Both the position numbers and the translations under genes were made by a program. A DNA stretch of 64,000 nucleotides from Clostridium sp. OF03-18AA (GTDB taxonomy: Bacteria; Bacillota; Clostridia; Lachnospirales; Lachnospiraceae). Location of the stretch: contig NZ_QUEP01000011.1 of the NCBI RefSeq assembly GCF_003478035.1, positions 43,339 through 107,338 of the forward strand. Direction: 5' to 3'. How positions within the stretch are numbered: the first letter of the stretch is position 1; every line of letters starts with the position of its first letter. This document shows positions 44,212 through 53,155 of this stretch, one piece after another. The notes beneath the pieces were generated by a model, which had not been told where the DNA came from, searched no databases, and worked only from the letters and a program-made list of their open reading frames with translations.

Positions 44212-44613
44212 ATGGCTAAAAAAGTGTCCACTGCTAAAAAAGTGACAAAAAAGCGTGTAAAGAAAAACGTTGAACGCGGACAGGCGCACATCCAGTCATC
44301 TTTTAACAACACAATCGTGACATTAACAGATGCACAGGGTAATGCCTTATCTTGGGCAAGTGCAGGCGGTCTGGGATTTAGAGGTTCAAGGAAATCTACT
44401 CCATATGCAGCACAGATGGCTGCAGAAACTGCAACTAAGGCAGCTCTTGTACATGGTTTAAAATCCGTAGACGTTATGGTTAAAGGACCGGGATCAGGCC
44501 GTGAGGCTGCTATCCGTGCCCTTCAGGCATGTGGTCTTGAAGTAACAAGCATTAAGGACGTAACACCGGTTCCGCACAACGGATGCCGTCCGCCAAAGCG
44601 TAGAAGAGTCTAA
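44212..44613 (+). CDS. rpsK: 30S ribosomal protein S11
   Basis: 133 residues. N-N-T-I-V-T-L-T-D and [10 protein letters not shown] at the C-terminus are invariant S11 features. Platform protein at the mRNA exit. Preceded by an 87-bp gap with no strong ribosome site; AAGTAGGTTAG is the best candidate. Confidence 0.98.
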   Translation: MAKKVSTAKKVTKKRVKKNVERGQAHIQSSFNNTIVTLTDAQGNALSWASAGGLGFRGSRKSTPYAAQMAAETATKAALVHGLKSVDVMVKGPGSGREAAIRALQACGLEVTSIKDVTPVPHNGCRPPKRRRV

Positions 44614-44628
44614 TTAGGAGGAAATAAA

Positions 44629-45222
44629 ATGGCAGTTGATAGAGTTCCTGTTCTTAAAAGATGCAGATCCCTTGACCTTGATCCCATTTATTTAGGAATA
44701 GATAAAAAATCCAACAGAGAATCTAAGAGAGCAAACAAGAAGATCAGTGAGTATGGTCTTCAGTTAAGAGAAAAACAGAAAGCTAAGTTCATCTATGGCG
44801 TTCTGGAGAAGCCGTTCCGTAACTACTACGATAAGGCTGAGCGTTTAAACGGACAGACAGGTGAAAACCTTATGATCCTTCTTGAGCGCAGACTTGACAA
44901 CGTTATCTTCCGTCTTGGTTTCGCAAGAACAAGAAAGGAAGCTAGACAGATCGTTGACCACAAGCACGTTCTTGTAAACGGTAAGTGCGTAAACATCCCG
45001 TCCTACCTTGTAAAGGCTGGCGATGTTGTTGAGATCAGAGAAAAGAACAAAGGCGACAACCACTACAAGCTGGTTCTCGAGACCACAGCTGGCCGTCTTG
45101 TTCCGGCATGGTTAGAGTCTGACCATGAGAACTTAAAGGGCGAGATCAAAACTCTTCCGACAAGAGAAGAAATCGACGTTCCTGTAAACGAGATGCTCAT
45201 CGTCGAGTTATACTCCAAATAA
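44629..45222 (+). CDS. rpsD: 30S ribosomal protein S4
   Basis: 197 residues. Contains the S4 RNA-binding fold ([20 protein letters not shown]). The N-terminus lacks the four-Cys zinc site of some S4 proteins. S4 often autoregulates its operon. TAGGAGG precedes the ATG. Confidence 0.97.
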   Translation: MAVDRVPVLKRCRSLDLDPIYLGIDKKSNRESKRANKKISEYGLQLREKQKAKFIYGVLEKPFRNYYDKAERLNGQTGENLMILLERRLDNVIFRLGFARTRKEARQIVDHKHVLVNGKCVNIPSYLVKAGDVVEIREKNKGDNHYKLVLETTAGRLVPAWLESDHENLKGEIKTLPTREEIDVPVNEMLIVELYSK

Positions 45223-45240
45223 TTCACCGGAGCGGTTTTT

Positions 45241-45277
45241 ACAAAGTATCTGGCCTTTTTTCGGCCGGATGCTTTGT
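45241..45277 (+). promoter_or_regulatory. Strong hairpin between rpsD and rpoA
   Basis: ACAAAGTATCTGGCC pairs with GGCCGGATGCTTTGT (15 positions, two imperfect) around a TTTTTTC loop. There is no T tract after it, so it is not a classical terminator. It may be an RNase processing site or attenuator for rpoA. Confidence 0.6.
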
Positions 45278-45332
45278 GTTCTAAAATGCTCCGTGGCATT
45301 TGTCAAAGCATACCCAAAAGGAGGGGCTTTTT

Positions 45333-46295
45333 GTGTTCGATTTTGAGAAACCAAACATTGAGATTGCTGAGATTTCCGAAGATAAAAGATACGGAAAGTT
45401 TGTCGTAGAACCGCTTGAGAGGGGTTACGGCACAACTCTGGGAAATTCCCTGAGAAGAATCATGCTTTCTTCTTTACCGGGTTCTGCTGTCAGCCAGGTG
45501 AAAATTGATGGTGTACTTCATGAGTTCAGCTCCATCTCCGGCGTTAAGGAAGATGTAACTGAGATCATCATGAACATCAAGAGCTTAGCAATTAAGAACA
45601 ACAGCGATACAAACGAGCCGAAGACTGCGTACATCGAGTTCGAGGGCGAGGGCGTGATCCACGCATCTGACATTCAGACAGATGCTGACATCGAGATCCT
45701 CAACCCGGATCAGGTGATCGCAACATTGAGCGGCGGTGCAGACAGCAAGTTCTACATGGAACTTACGATCACCAACGGCCGTGGCTACGTGAGCGCTGAT
45801 AAGAACAAGAGCGACGATCTTCCGATCGGAGTCCTCGCTGTAGATTCCATTTACACACCGGTTGAGCGTGTCAACATGTCCGTTGAGAACACCCGTGTTG
45901 GTCAGCAGACAGACTACGATAAGCTCACACTTGAGATCTACACAAACGGAACACTTGATCCGGACGAGGCAGTCAGCCTTGCTGCTAAAGTTTTAAGCGA
46001 GCATCTGAATCTCTTCATCGACCTCTCTGAGAATGCAAAGACTGCAGAGGTTATGGTTGAAAAGGAGAACAACGAGAAAGAGAAAGTTCTTGAGATGAAC
46101 ATTGACGAGCTGGAGTTATCCGTTCGTTCCTACAACTGTCTCAAGAGAGCCGGTATCAATACCGTTGAAGAGCTTTGCAGCCGTACATCTGAGGATATGA
46201 TGAAGGTTAGAAACCTTGGTCGTAAGTCCCTCGAGGAAGTACTTGCAAAGTTAAAAGAACTGGGCTTACAGCTCAATTCAAGTGACGAACAGTAA
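45333..46295 (+). CDS. rpoA: RNA polymerase alpha subunit
   Basis: 320 residues from the GTG at 45333 after AGGAGGGG; the longer ATG start lacks a site. N-terminal dimerisation domain with [14 protein letters not shown] and C-terminal domain with [15 protein letters not shown] (UP-element and activator contact) are intact. Confidence 0.97.
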   Translation: MFDFEKPNIEIAEISEDKRYGKFVVEPLERGYGTTLGNSLRRIMLSSLPGSAVSQVKIDGVLHEFSSISGVKEDVTEIIMNIKSLAIKNNSDTNEPKTAYIEFEGEGVIHASDIQTDADIEILNPDQVIATLSGGADSKFYMELTITNGRGYVSADKNKSDDLPIGVLAVDSIYTPVERVNMSVENTRVGQQTDYDKLTLEIYTNGTLDPDEAVSLAAKVLSEHLNLFIDLSENAKTAEVMVEKENNEKEKVLEMNIDELELSVRSYNCLKRAGINTVEELCSRTSEDMMKVRNLGRKSLEEVLAKLKELGLQLNSSDEQ

Positions 46296-46439
46296 AATTT
46301 AGTTGTGATACACACCCGGATGGTAAGTCCAAAGAAGCACGGACGGGCGTAGAGCGACTCATTATGGAGAAAAAGGCGGCAGTCCAGTAAGTCCAAAGAT
46401 GCGTGGGCGGCTGTTCCACAAATGGAGGAGAATTAAATC
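46296..46439 (+). promoter_or_regulatory. Spacer with a twice-repeated motif before rplQ
   Basis: GTAAGTCCAAAGA occurs at about 46323-46335 and again at about 46387-46399, each followed by GC, a few bases and GG(A/G)CGG or GGGCGG. The repeated unit is about 28 bp. Looks like a two-part RNA element or duplicated protein-binding site upstream of L17. No promoter is visible. Confidence 0.5.
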
Positions 46440-46976
46440 ATGGCAGGTTATAGAAAACTCGGAAGAACTTCCAGTCAGAGAAAAGCATTACTTAGAATCC
46501 AGGCTACAAACCTTTTATATCATGGAAAGATCGTTACAACTGAGGCTAGAGCTAAAGAAGTAAGAAAGATCGTTGAGAGCCTGATCGCTCTTGCAGTAAA
46601 AGAGAAAGATAACTTCGAGACTGTAAAAGTTACTGCTAAAGTTGCCCGCAAGGACGCTAACGGCAAGAGAGTAAAAGAAGTTGTTGACGGTAAGAAAGTT
46701 ACTGTATACGACGAAGTTGAGAAGGAAATCAAGAAGGACATGCCGTCCAGACTTCATGCAAGAAGACAGATGGTAAAAGCTCTTTATGACGTAACAGAAG
46801 TTCCGACAGCAGCAGCTGGTAAGAAGAAAAACACAAAAAAAGTTGATCTTACAAACAAGCTGTTCAACGAGATCGCTCCGAAGTACGCTTCCCGTAACGG
46901 TGGTTACACAAGAATCATCAAGATCGGTCAGCGTAAGGGCGACGGTGCTATGGCAGTTCTGATCGAGCTCGTTTAA
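46440..46976 (+). CDS. rplQ: 50S ribosomal protein L17, long form
   Basis: 178 residues compared with 120-130 in most bacteria. Core ends are normal: [14 protein letters not shown] at the start and G-G-Y-T-R-I-I-K-I at the end. An insert of about 50 residues, rich in K, E and V ([15 protein letters not shown]), interrupts the middle. Similar long L17 forms are known in Lachnospiraceae-type genomes. GGAGGAG precedes the ATG. Confidence 0.96.
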   Translation: MAGYRKLGRTSSQRKALLRIQATNLLYHGKIVTTEARAKEVRKIVESLIALAVKEKDNFETVKVTAKVARKDANGKRVKEVVDGKKVTVYDEVEKEIKKDMPSRLHARRQMVKALYDVTEVPTAAAGKKKNTKKVDLTNKLFNEIAPKYASRNGGYTRIIKIGQRKGDGAMAVLIELV

Positions 46977-47012
46977 TTCTGTATAGCAATTAGCCGTACG
47001 GCAGAACTTAAG

Positions 47013-47052
47013 ACCGGTGGAATACGTTTTATGCGTGTTCTGCCGGTTTTTT
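47013..47052 (+). terminator. Terminator of the ribosomal superoperon
   Basis: ACCGG with CCGGT plus inner GAA-ACG/CGT-TTC pairing around a TTTTATG loop, then TTTTTTT. Located just after rplQ. Confidence 0.85.
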
Positions 47053-47072
47053 TGCGTCATATGGAAAAAAGG

Positions 47073-47131
47073 AAAGCCACTGTTCTTCTTCCGCGATCTT
47101 TTTGTGATCGATGGAAGGGAACAGTGGCTTT
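47073..47131 (-). terminator. Convergent terminator for the DUF4190-like gene
   Basis: AAAGCCACTGTTC (47073-47085) pairs perfectly with GAACAGTGGCTTT (47119-47131). Read leftward, it is followed by a run of T (AAAAAA at 47065-47070 on the plus strand). Confidence 0.85.
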
Positions 47132-47175
47132 TCGATTGCCATAAAAGGTGATCAACCGGCTTTTGAAACAAAAGA

Positions 47176-47805
47176 TTAATTGATCCCGAACTGCTGCTGA
47201 AACTGTTCAAAGAACTGGTTGAAAGCTGCCGCGTTGGCCGGGTCCTTCATCAAGTTGGTGATCGTCAGAGCATAAAAGAATTCACCGACACCGAGGAGAA
47301 TGGCGATCACACCGAGAATGATGCCTGCGATGGCTGTTCCGCGGAATGCCTGCCCGCGTTTGGAGATGATCGCGAAACAGATCGCGCCGACTCCGCAGAT
47401 GATCGCAACCGGGAATGCGAAACAGCAGAGCGTCAGGATCGCGAAGATACCGCTGATCAGGGACATCGCTGCGAATGAGTTTTTCTCGCGTCTTGGGCGC
47501 TGCGGCTGATCCTGCCAGTAGGGCGGCTGCCCGTTATGCTGAGGAGGGATCTGCTGGTTGTTTGGGTTCTGCCAGTAAGGATTCTGTCCGTTGTTCTGAG
47601 GAGGGATCTGCTGGTTATTTGGGTTCTGCCAGTAAGGATCCTGTCCATTATTCTGAGGAGGCATCTGCCTATTGTCCGGGGACTGCTGGTTTGTATCCTG
47701 TCCGTCTGCCGGGGATGAAATCTGCTGACCGGTCTGTTCTGCAGGAGCTGTTTCAGTGGTTTGGTCTTTATATTCAGATGAATTCTAATCGTCGTAATCT
47801 GTCAT
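47176..47805 (-). pseudogene. DUF4190-type membrane protein gene with in-frame amber codon
   Basis: From an ATG at 47805 with AGGAGG before it, the frame reads M-T-D-Y-D-D, then TAG (47785-47787), then continues open to 47176. The protein after the stop has a Q/N/P-rich N-terminal region with about three 19-residue repeats (N-G-Q-x-P-Y-W-Q-N-P-N-N-Q-Q-I-P-P-Q) and a membrane part with two to three helices (I-F-A-I-L-T-L-C-C-F-A-F-P and G-I-I-L-G-V-I-A-I-L-L-G-V-G) typical for DUF4190. The first downstream Met (47664) has a poor ribosome site. Either a recent pseudogene, a reinitiated gene, or a sequence error. Confidence 0.75.
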
Positions 47806-47912
47806 GAAAATTCCTCCTAAATGTATGTGAAACTTGTCCGCGCCGCGGAAAAATGACACGGAACAGTTACCGTATAGTTTAACATGAAACGCCGCGCATG
47901 TCCACATTTAAG

Positions 47913-47941
47913 TTGCATAAGAGGATGGATTGAATTATAAT
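47913..47941 (+). promoter_or_regulatory. Promoter of tex
   Basis: TTGCAT (47913-47918), 17 bp, TATAAT (47936-47941), about 60 bp before the tex start. Confidence 0.75.
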
Positions 47942-48001
47942 GGAGATTGACATCTCCGGCAGCCTGGAGCCGTCCGGGGAAGAACCAGAAGGAGAAACAA
48001 C

Positions 48002-50152
48002 ATGGACATTTTAGGCGTACTGACAGCGGAATTAGGGGTAAAACGGAGCCAGATCGAGGCAGCCGTAAATCTGATCGACGAGGGAAACACGATTCCGTTT
48101 ATTGCCAGATACCGGAAAGAAGTAACCGGTTCCTTAAACGATGAGGTATTAAGGAACCTGGATGAACGATTAAAATATCTGCGCGGACTGGAAGAACGTA
48201 AGACCCAGGTCCTCGCGGCGATCGAAGATCAGGGAAAACTTACCGCTGATCTGAAGAAAAAGATCGAGGATGCTGAGACGATGGTGGCGGTCGAGGACTT
48301 ATATCTTCCGTTCCGCCCGAAGAGAAAGACGAGAGCAAGCGTTGCAAAGGAAAGAGGACTTGAGCCGCTTGCCGATACGATTATGCTGCAGATGGCGAAG
48401 GAGCCGATCGAGACTCTTGCGGCCCCGTATGTATCAGAGGAAAAAGGTGTTGCGAACGTGAAAGCAGCGATCGACGGCGCAAAGGATATCCTCGCGGAGC
48501 GGATCTCCGAGGTTGCGAAATACCGCGCCTATATCCGAAACGTGACGAAGGAAGAGGGATCGATCGTCTCCGAGGCAAAGGATGAGAAGACAGAATCTGT
48601 CTATGAGATGTACTATCACCACGAGGAGCTCGTGAGAAAGTGTGCAGGACACAGGATCCTCGCCTTAAACCGCGGCGAGAAGGAAAAGATCCTGACTGTA
48701 AAGATCGTGGCTCCGGAGGAGAAAATCCTGCGCTATCTGAACAAGATGGTGATCACGAGAGAAAACCCGGTGACAACTCCGATCCTGCAGGAAGTGATCG
48801 CGGACAGCTATAACCGTCTGATCGCTCCGGCGATCGAGCGTGAGGTCAGAAATCTTATGACGGAAAAGGCGGAGGACGGCGCGATCCAGGTATTCGGAAA
48901 GAACCTGGAACAGCTTCTCATGCAGCCTCCGATCGCCGGACGCGTTGTTCTTGGATGGGACCCGGCGTTCCGTACCGGCTGTAAGCTGGCTGTCGTTGAT
49001 GCGACCGGAAAAGTCCTCGATACCGTTGTGATCTATCCGACCGCACCGCAGAATAAGGTCGAGGACGCGAAAAAGACCTTAAAGAAGCTGATCGAGAAAT
49101 ATCAGATCTCCCTGATCTCCGTCGGAAACGGAACTGCTTCCAGAGAGTCTGAGCAGATCATCGCGGAGTTTATCAAGGAGATCCCGGAACACGTCCAGTA
49201 TGTGATCGTAAACGAGGCGGGAGCTTCCGTATATTCTGCCAGCAAGCTTGCGACAGAGGAATTCCCGAAATTTGATGTAGGTCAGAGAAGTGCTGTCTCC
49301 ATCGCGAGACGTCTCCAGGACCCGCTTGCAGAGCTTGTAAAGATCGATCCGAAGGCCATCGGCGTCGGTCAGTATCAGCATGATATGAACCAGAAACACC
49401 TCGGTGAGGCGCTCGGGAATGTTGTGGAGGACTGCGTAAACAAGGTTGGAGTTGACCTGAACACAGCATCGGCATCCCTTTTGGAGTACATCTCCGGCGT
49501 GTCAAAGATGATCGCGAAAAATATTGTCGCTTACCGTGAGGAGAACGGTGCATTCACAAACCGCCGCCAGCTCTTAAAGGTCGCAAAGCTCGGCCCGAAG
49601 GCGTTCGAGCAGTGCGCCGGATTTATGAGGATCGCGGGCGGGGATAACCCGCTTGACGGAACGTCTGTGCATCCAGAGTCCTACAAGGCGGCGATGGAAT
49701 TGTTAAAACGTGTCCATGTGGAGCCGGAGGAGATCACAAAAGGCGGAGCTGCCGGGATCTCAAAGAAGATCATGGATTATAAAAAGCTCTCAGAGGAACT
49801 GGAAGTCGGTGAGGAGACCTTAAAGGATATCGTAAAGGAACTGGAAAAACCAGCGAGAGACCCGCGTGAGGAGATGCAGAAACCGATCCTCAGAACGGAT
49901 GTCCTCGATATGAAGGACTTAAAACCGGGAATGATCTTAAAGGGAACCGTCAGAAACGTCATTGATTTCGGCGCTTTCGTAGACATCGGTGTCCATCAGG
50001 ACGGTCTTGTGCACATTTCCCAGCTTTCCAAGAAGTACATCAAGCATCCGCTTGAGGCGGTCAGCGTAGGGGATATCGTTGAGGTGAAGGTTCTCGGAGT
50101 GGATATGGCGAAGAAAAGAATTTCCTTATCTATGATATTGGACGAGGAATAA
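48002..50152 (+). CDS. tex: Tex family RNA-binding transcription accessory protein
   Basis: 716 residues, standard length. Tex N-terminal helical domain, a YqgF-like core near 330-450 (V-L-G-W-D-P-A-F-R-T-G-C-K), helix-hairpin-helix repeats near 490-560, and a C-terminal S1 domain (G-A-F-V-D-I-G-V-H-Q-D-G-L-V-H-I-S, about 640-710). Binds nucleic acids and affects transcription; precise role in Firmicutes is unsettled. Transcribed from its own promoter. Confidence 0.96.
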   Translation: MDILGVLTAELGVKRSQIEAAVNLIDEGNTIPFIARYRKEVTGSLNDEVLRNLDERLKYLRGLEERKTQVLAAIEDQGKLTADLKKKIEDAETMVAVEDLYLPFRPKRKTRASVAKERGLEPLADTIMLQMAKEPIETLAAPYVSEEKGVANVKAAIDGAKDILAERISEVAKYRAYIRNVTKEEGSIVSEAKDEKTESVYEMYYHHEELVRKCAGHRILALNRGEKEKILTVKIVAPEEKILRYLNKMVITRENPVTTPILQEVIADSYNRLIAPAIEREVRNLMTEKAEDGAIQVFGKNLEQLLMQPPIAGRVVLGWDPAFRTGCKLAVVDATGKVLDTVVIYPTAPQNKVEDAKKTLKKLIEKYQISLISVGNGTASRESEQIIAEFIKEIPEHVQYVIVNEAGASVYSASKLATEEFPKFDVGQRSAVSIARRLQDPLAELVKIDPKAIGVGQYQHDMNQKHLGEALGNVVEDCVNKVGVDLNTASASLLEYISGVSKMIAKNIVAYREENGAFTNRRQLLKVAKLGPKAFEQCAGFMRIAGGDNPLDGTSVHPESYKAAMELLKRVHVEPEEITKGGAAGISKKIMDYKKLSEELEVGEETLKDIVKELEKPARDPREEMQKPILRTDVLDMKDLKPGMILKGTVRNVIDFGAFVDIGVHQDGLVHISQLSKKYIKHPLEAVSVGDIVEVKVLGVDMAKKRISLSMILDEE

Positions 50153-50343
50153 ATTCTAAATTGTCGATATGAAGGAATATTTAATTGACGGAAAAGTCCT
50201 GAAATCCCTGCGGCAGGAAGAAACTGATTTTAGCGTAGGAATGCCAGAGATATAAGGCTTTTAAGGAGACGAACCAGATAAAAAGGAATACACGGGACAG
50301 ACGGAGAATATTCCGGCGAGCCGAAGAAATGGAGGAGTCAGTC

Positions 50344-51534
50344 ATGAAGTATAATTTTGATGAAGTGATCGACCGTAAGGGAACCCATGCAATGAAAGTT
50401 GAACGTCTGCCGAAGGGAGCTGACAAAGATTCCCTCGCCCTCTGGGTGGCAGATATGGACTTTGCCTGCGCAGAACCGATCTTAAAGGCTCTCCATGAGC
50501 GGATCGACCGGAAGATCTTTGGCTATACCATGTACGATGCGGACGAGTGCATGGATGCTGTGACAGGCTGGATGAAGAAGCGCTATGGCTGGGAGGAGAG
50601 CAGGGAGAATCTGTTCTTCTGTCCGGGCGTTGTGGCGGCTTATGCAGCGCTCATCAACCTCCTCACGGAACCGGGGGACGGGATCGTCCTCCAGCGCCCA
50701 ATCTACTATCCATTTACAAATAAAGCCAACAGCAATGGCCGTGTTCCGGTGGATAACGCGCTGATCTATGAGAACGGTGCTTACCGGATCGACTTTGAGG
50801 ATCTCGATAAGAAGATGGAGGACCCGGCAAACAAGGTTCTCGTGGTGTGCAGTCCGCATAACCCGACAGGCCGTGTCTGGACGGAGGACGAACTTAAAAA
50901 GACGGTTGAGATCTGTAAAAAGTACGACAAATGGATCATCTGCGATGAGATCCACTGCGACCTGATCCGCCGTGGCGTGACGTTCATACCGATCATGAAT
51001 GTGGCTCCGGAGTATGCGGACCGGATCGTTGTCTGCACGGCGCCGAGCAAGACCTTCAACCTTGCCGGAATGAAGACCTCCAATATCGTGATCCACAATA
51101 AGGAACTTCAGAAAAAATGGAAAGACTATGTGAATGGCAGCCTGTCCATGGATGGCGCTTCCGCTCTGGGCATGACGGCGATGATCGCGGCCTACACAGA
51201 GGGGGAAGAGTGGCTGGAGCAGCTGAAGGACTATCTGGATGGAAACTTCGCGTATATCGACGAATATTTAAAGAAATATCTTCCGAAGGCTCATCTCGTC
51301 AAGGCGGAGGGAACCTACCTCGCGTGGCTTGATCTCAACGGATACGTTGACCGGGATGAGAAAAAACTGGAAGAACTGATGCAGAAGAAAGCAAAGGTCG
51401 CTCTGGATGAGGGATATATCTTCGGTGAGGAGGGACGCGGATTTGAGCGCATCAACGTCGCTTCCCCGCGCAGCGTCATCGAGGAGTGTATGAACCGGAT
51501 CCGGACGGCATTTGAAGAGGAAAAAATGGTATGA
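50344..51534 (+). CDS. PatB/MalY-type PLP-dependent C-S lyase
   Basis: 396 residues from the ATG at 50344 after GGAGGAG. Fold-type I aminotransferase-like enzyme of the MalY/PatB group, which cleave cystathionine or cysteine conjugates to pyruvate, ammonia and a thiol. The PLP lysine is K236 in A-P-S-K-T-F-N-L-A-G-M; W-V-A-D-M-D-F near the start and H-N-P-T-G-R-V-W are typical. Its stop overlaps the next start (ATGA). Confidence 0.92.
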   Translation: MKYNFDEVIDRKGTHAMKVERLPKGADKDSLALWVADMDFACAEPILKALHERIDRKIFGYTMYDADECMDAVTGWMKKRYGWEESRENLFFCPGVVAAYAALINLLTEPGDGIVLQRPIYYPFTNKANSNGRVPVDNALIYENGAYRIDFEDLDKKMEDPANKVLVVCSPHNPTGRVWTEDELKKTVEICKKYDKWIICDEIHCDLIRRGVTFIPIMNVAPEYADRIVVCTAPSKTFNLAGMKTSNIVIHNKELQKKWKDYVNGSLSMDGASALGMTAMIAAYTEGEEWLEQLKDYLDGNFAYIDEYLKKYLPKAHLVKAEGTYLAWLDLNGYVDRDEKKLEELMQKKAKVALDEGYIFGEEGRGFERINVASPRSVIEECMNRIRTAFEEEKMV

Positions 51535-52025
51535 AAATTCAGGTAAAAATGACAGCGAGAGATATTTTTGATTTCTCCATGTACAGCGCGTATTCGGGAT
51601 TTGCCGGGATCTTTACATTTGTGTTCCTGATCCTGGTCATCGGGATTCTCGGATACGCATGGAGCTCAGTGGCAGTGATGCAGAGAGTCATGCTTTTGGG
51701 CTGTATCATCCTTTTTGTGTTTGTCCAGCCGATCATGATCTGGATGAAGGCAAAGGCGCATGCGAAAACGACCGGATACTCAACGCCGATCAATCTTGAC
51801 GTTTCGGATGAGCAGATCGGGGTCGAACAGGCCGGTGTGACCGGAGAGTTGAAATGGGATCAGATCTGGAAAGTCGTTCGGATCCCGAATATGTATATCA
51901 TCAAGGTCGGACCGACAAACGGATATCTTGTGCCATTCCGGTCCATTGAAGGGAGAAAGCAGGAGTTTGTTGATTTCTGCAAGCGGAATCTTCCGCCGAA
52001 GAAGACGAAAGGATTAAAGGCATGA
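51531..52025 (+). CDS. YcxB-like membrane protein
   Basis: 164 residues. Two membrane helices (about 27-47 and 54-74) followed by a soluble PH-like domain with W-D-Q-I-W-K-V-V and G-Y-L-V-P-F-R-S-I, the pattern of YcxB family proteins of unknown function. Overlaps both neighbours by 4 bp, so it is cotranslated with patB and tsaE. Confidence 0.75.
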   Translation: MKIQVKMTARDIFDFSMYSAYSGFAGIFTFVFLILVIGILGYAWSSVAVMQRVMLLGCIILFVFVQPIMIWMKAKAHAKTTGYSTPINLDVSDEQIGVEQAGVTGELKWDQIWKVVRIPNMYIIKVGPTNGYLVPFRSIEGRKQEFVDFCKRNLPPKKTKGLKA

Positions 52026-52447
52026 TAAAGGAAACAAATGCACCGGAGGAGACCTTCGCCTTTGGAAAAATGCTTGGGGAACAGGCAAAGCCGGGCGAAG
52101 TGATCTGTCTGAACGGCGATCTTGGCGTCGGGAAAACAGTTTTTACGAAGGGCTTTGCTGAGGGACTCGGAATCACGGAGCCGGTAAACAGCCCGACCTT
52201 CACGATCGTCCAGCAGTATGACAGCGGAAGAATGCCGCTGTACCATTTCGATGTGTACCGGATCGGTGATATCAGCGAGATGGATGAAGTAGGATACGAA
52301 GACTGCTTCTACGGGGATGGTGTGACGCTCATCGAGTGGTCCAATATGATCGAGGAGATCCTGCCGGAGCATGTGAAGACTGTCACCATCGAGAAGAACC
52401 TGGAAAAGGGCTTCGATTACAGAAAGATCACGGTGGAGGAAAAATAG
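52022..52447 (+). CDS. tsaE: tRNA t6A biosynthesis ATPase TsaE
   Basis: 141 residues with P-loop G-D-L-G-V-G-K-T (32-39) and N-S-P-T-F-T-I-V-Q-Q-Y. Acts with TsaB and TsaD in making threonylcarbamoyladenosine at position 37 of tRNAs that read ANN codons. Confidence 0.96.
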   Translation: MIKETNAPEETFAFGKMLGEQAKPGEVICLNGDLGVGKTVFTKGFAEGLGITEPVNSPTFTIVQQYDSGRMPLYHFDVYRIGDISEMDEVGYEDCFYGDGVTLIEWSNMIEEILPEHVKTVTIEKNLEKGFDYRKITVEEK

Positions 52448-53155
52448 ATGCGGATTTTAGGAATTGAAAGCTCCTCACTGGTGGCATCGGCGGCTATCTA
52501 TGAGGACGGGATCACGATGGCGGAGTATACGGTGGATTTCAAGATGACCCACTCCCAGACCCTGCTGCCGATGATCGATGAGATGGTAAAACTTGTAGGA
52601 ATCGATTTAGATACGATCGATGCGATCGCAGTATCCGGCGGTCCGGGATCCTTTACGGGTCTCAGAATCGGATCTGCAACGGCGAAGGGACTTGGACTGG
52701 CGTTAAATAAACCGTTGATCCATGTTCCGACGCTTGACGCGACAGCGTACAACCTGTTCGGTGCATCCGGACTGATCTGTCCGATCATGGATGCGAGAAG
52801 AAACCAGGTCTACACGGGAATCTATCGCTTTGAGAAGAAATTTGAGACCGTGATGGATCAGGATGCGATGGATATGGGCGAGCTGATCGGGAAGTTAAAT
52901 GGAATGGGAGAGCGCGTGATCTTCTTAGGTGACGGTGTGCCGGTCTACGAGAAGCAGATATCGGAAAAAATGACTGTGCCTTACGATCTTGCCCCGTCCC
53001 ATGTAAACCGACAGAGAGCCGCTTCTGTGGCCGCTCTGGGCGCTGTCTACTTCGCGGAAGGAAAGACAGAGACCGCCATGGAGCATAAGCCGGACTATCT
53101 GAGAAAATCCCAGGCAGAGCGGGAGCGCGAGGAGAGAGAGGCAAAGAACGCTTGA
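52448..53155 (+). CDS. tsaB: tRNA t6A biosynthesis protein TsaB
   Basis: 235 residues, ASKHA fold. I-L-G-I-E-S-S-S at the start, G-P-G-S-F-T-G-L-R-I-G near residue 66 and the C-terminal P-D-Y-L-R segment are diagnostic. Partner of TsaD. Directly follows tsaE; rimI, a common third gene, is not next and tsaD is not in the window. Confidence 0.96.
   Translation: MRILGIESSSLVASAAIYEDGITMAEYTVDFKMTHSQTLLPMIDEMVKLVGIDLDTIDAIAVSGGPGSFTGLRIGSATAKGLGLALNKPLIHVPTLDATAYNLFGASGLICPIMDARRNQVYTGIYRFEKKFETVMDQDAMDMGELIGKLNGMGERVIFLGDGVPVYEKQISEKMTVPYDLAPSHVNRQRAASVAALGAVYFAEGKTETAMEHKPDYLRKSQAEREREEREAKNA

Noticed and set aside
47457..47664. Tandem 57-bp repeats as a CRISPR-like array
   Set aside because: Repeats are contiguous, in frame, and encode a Q/N/P-rich protein segment; there are no spacers or cas genes.
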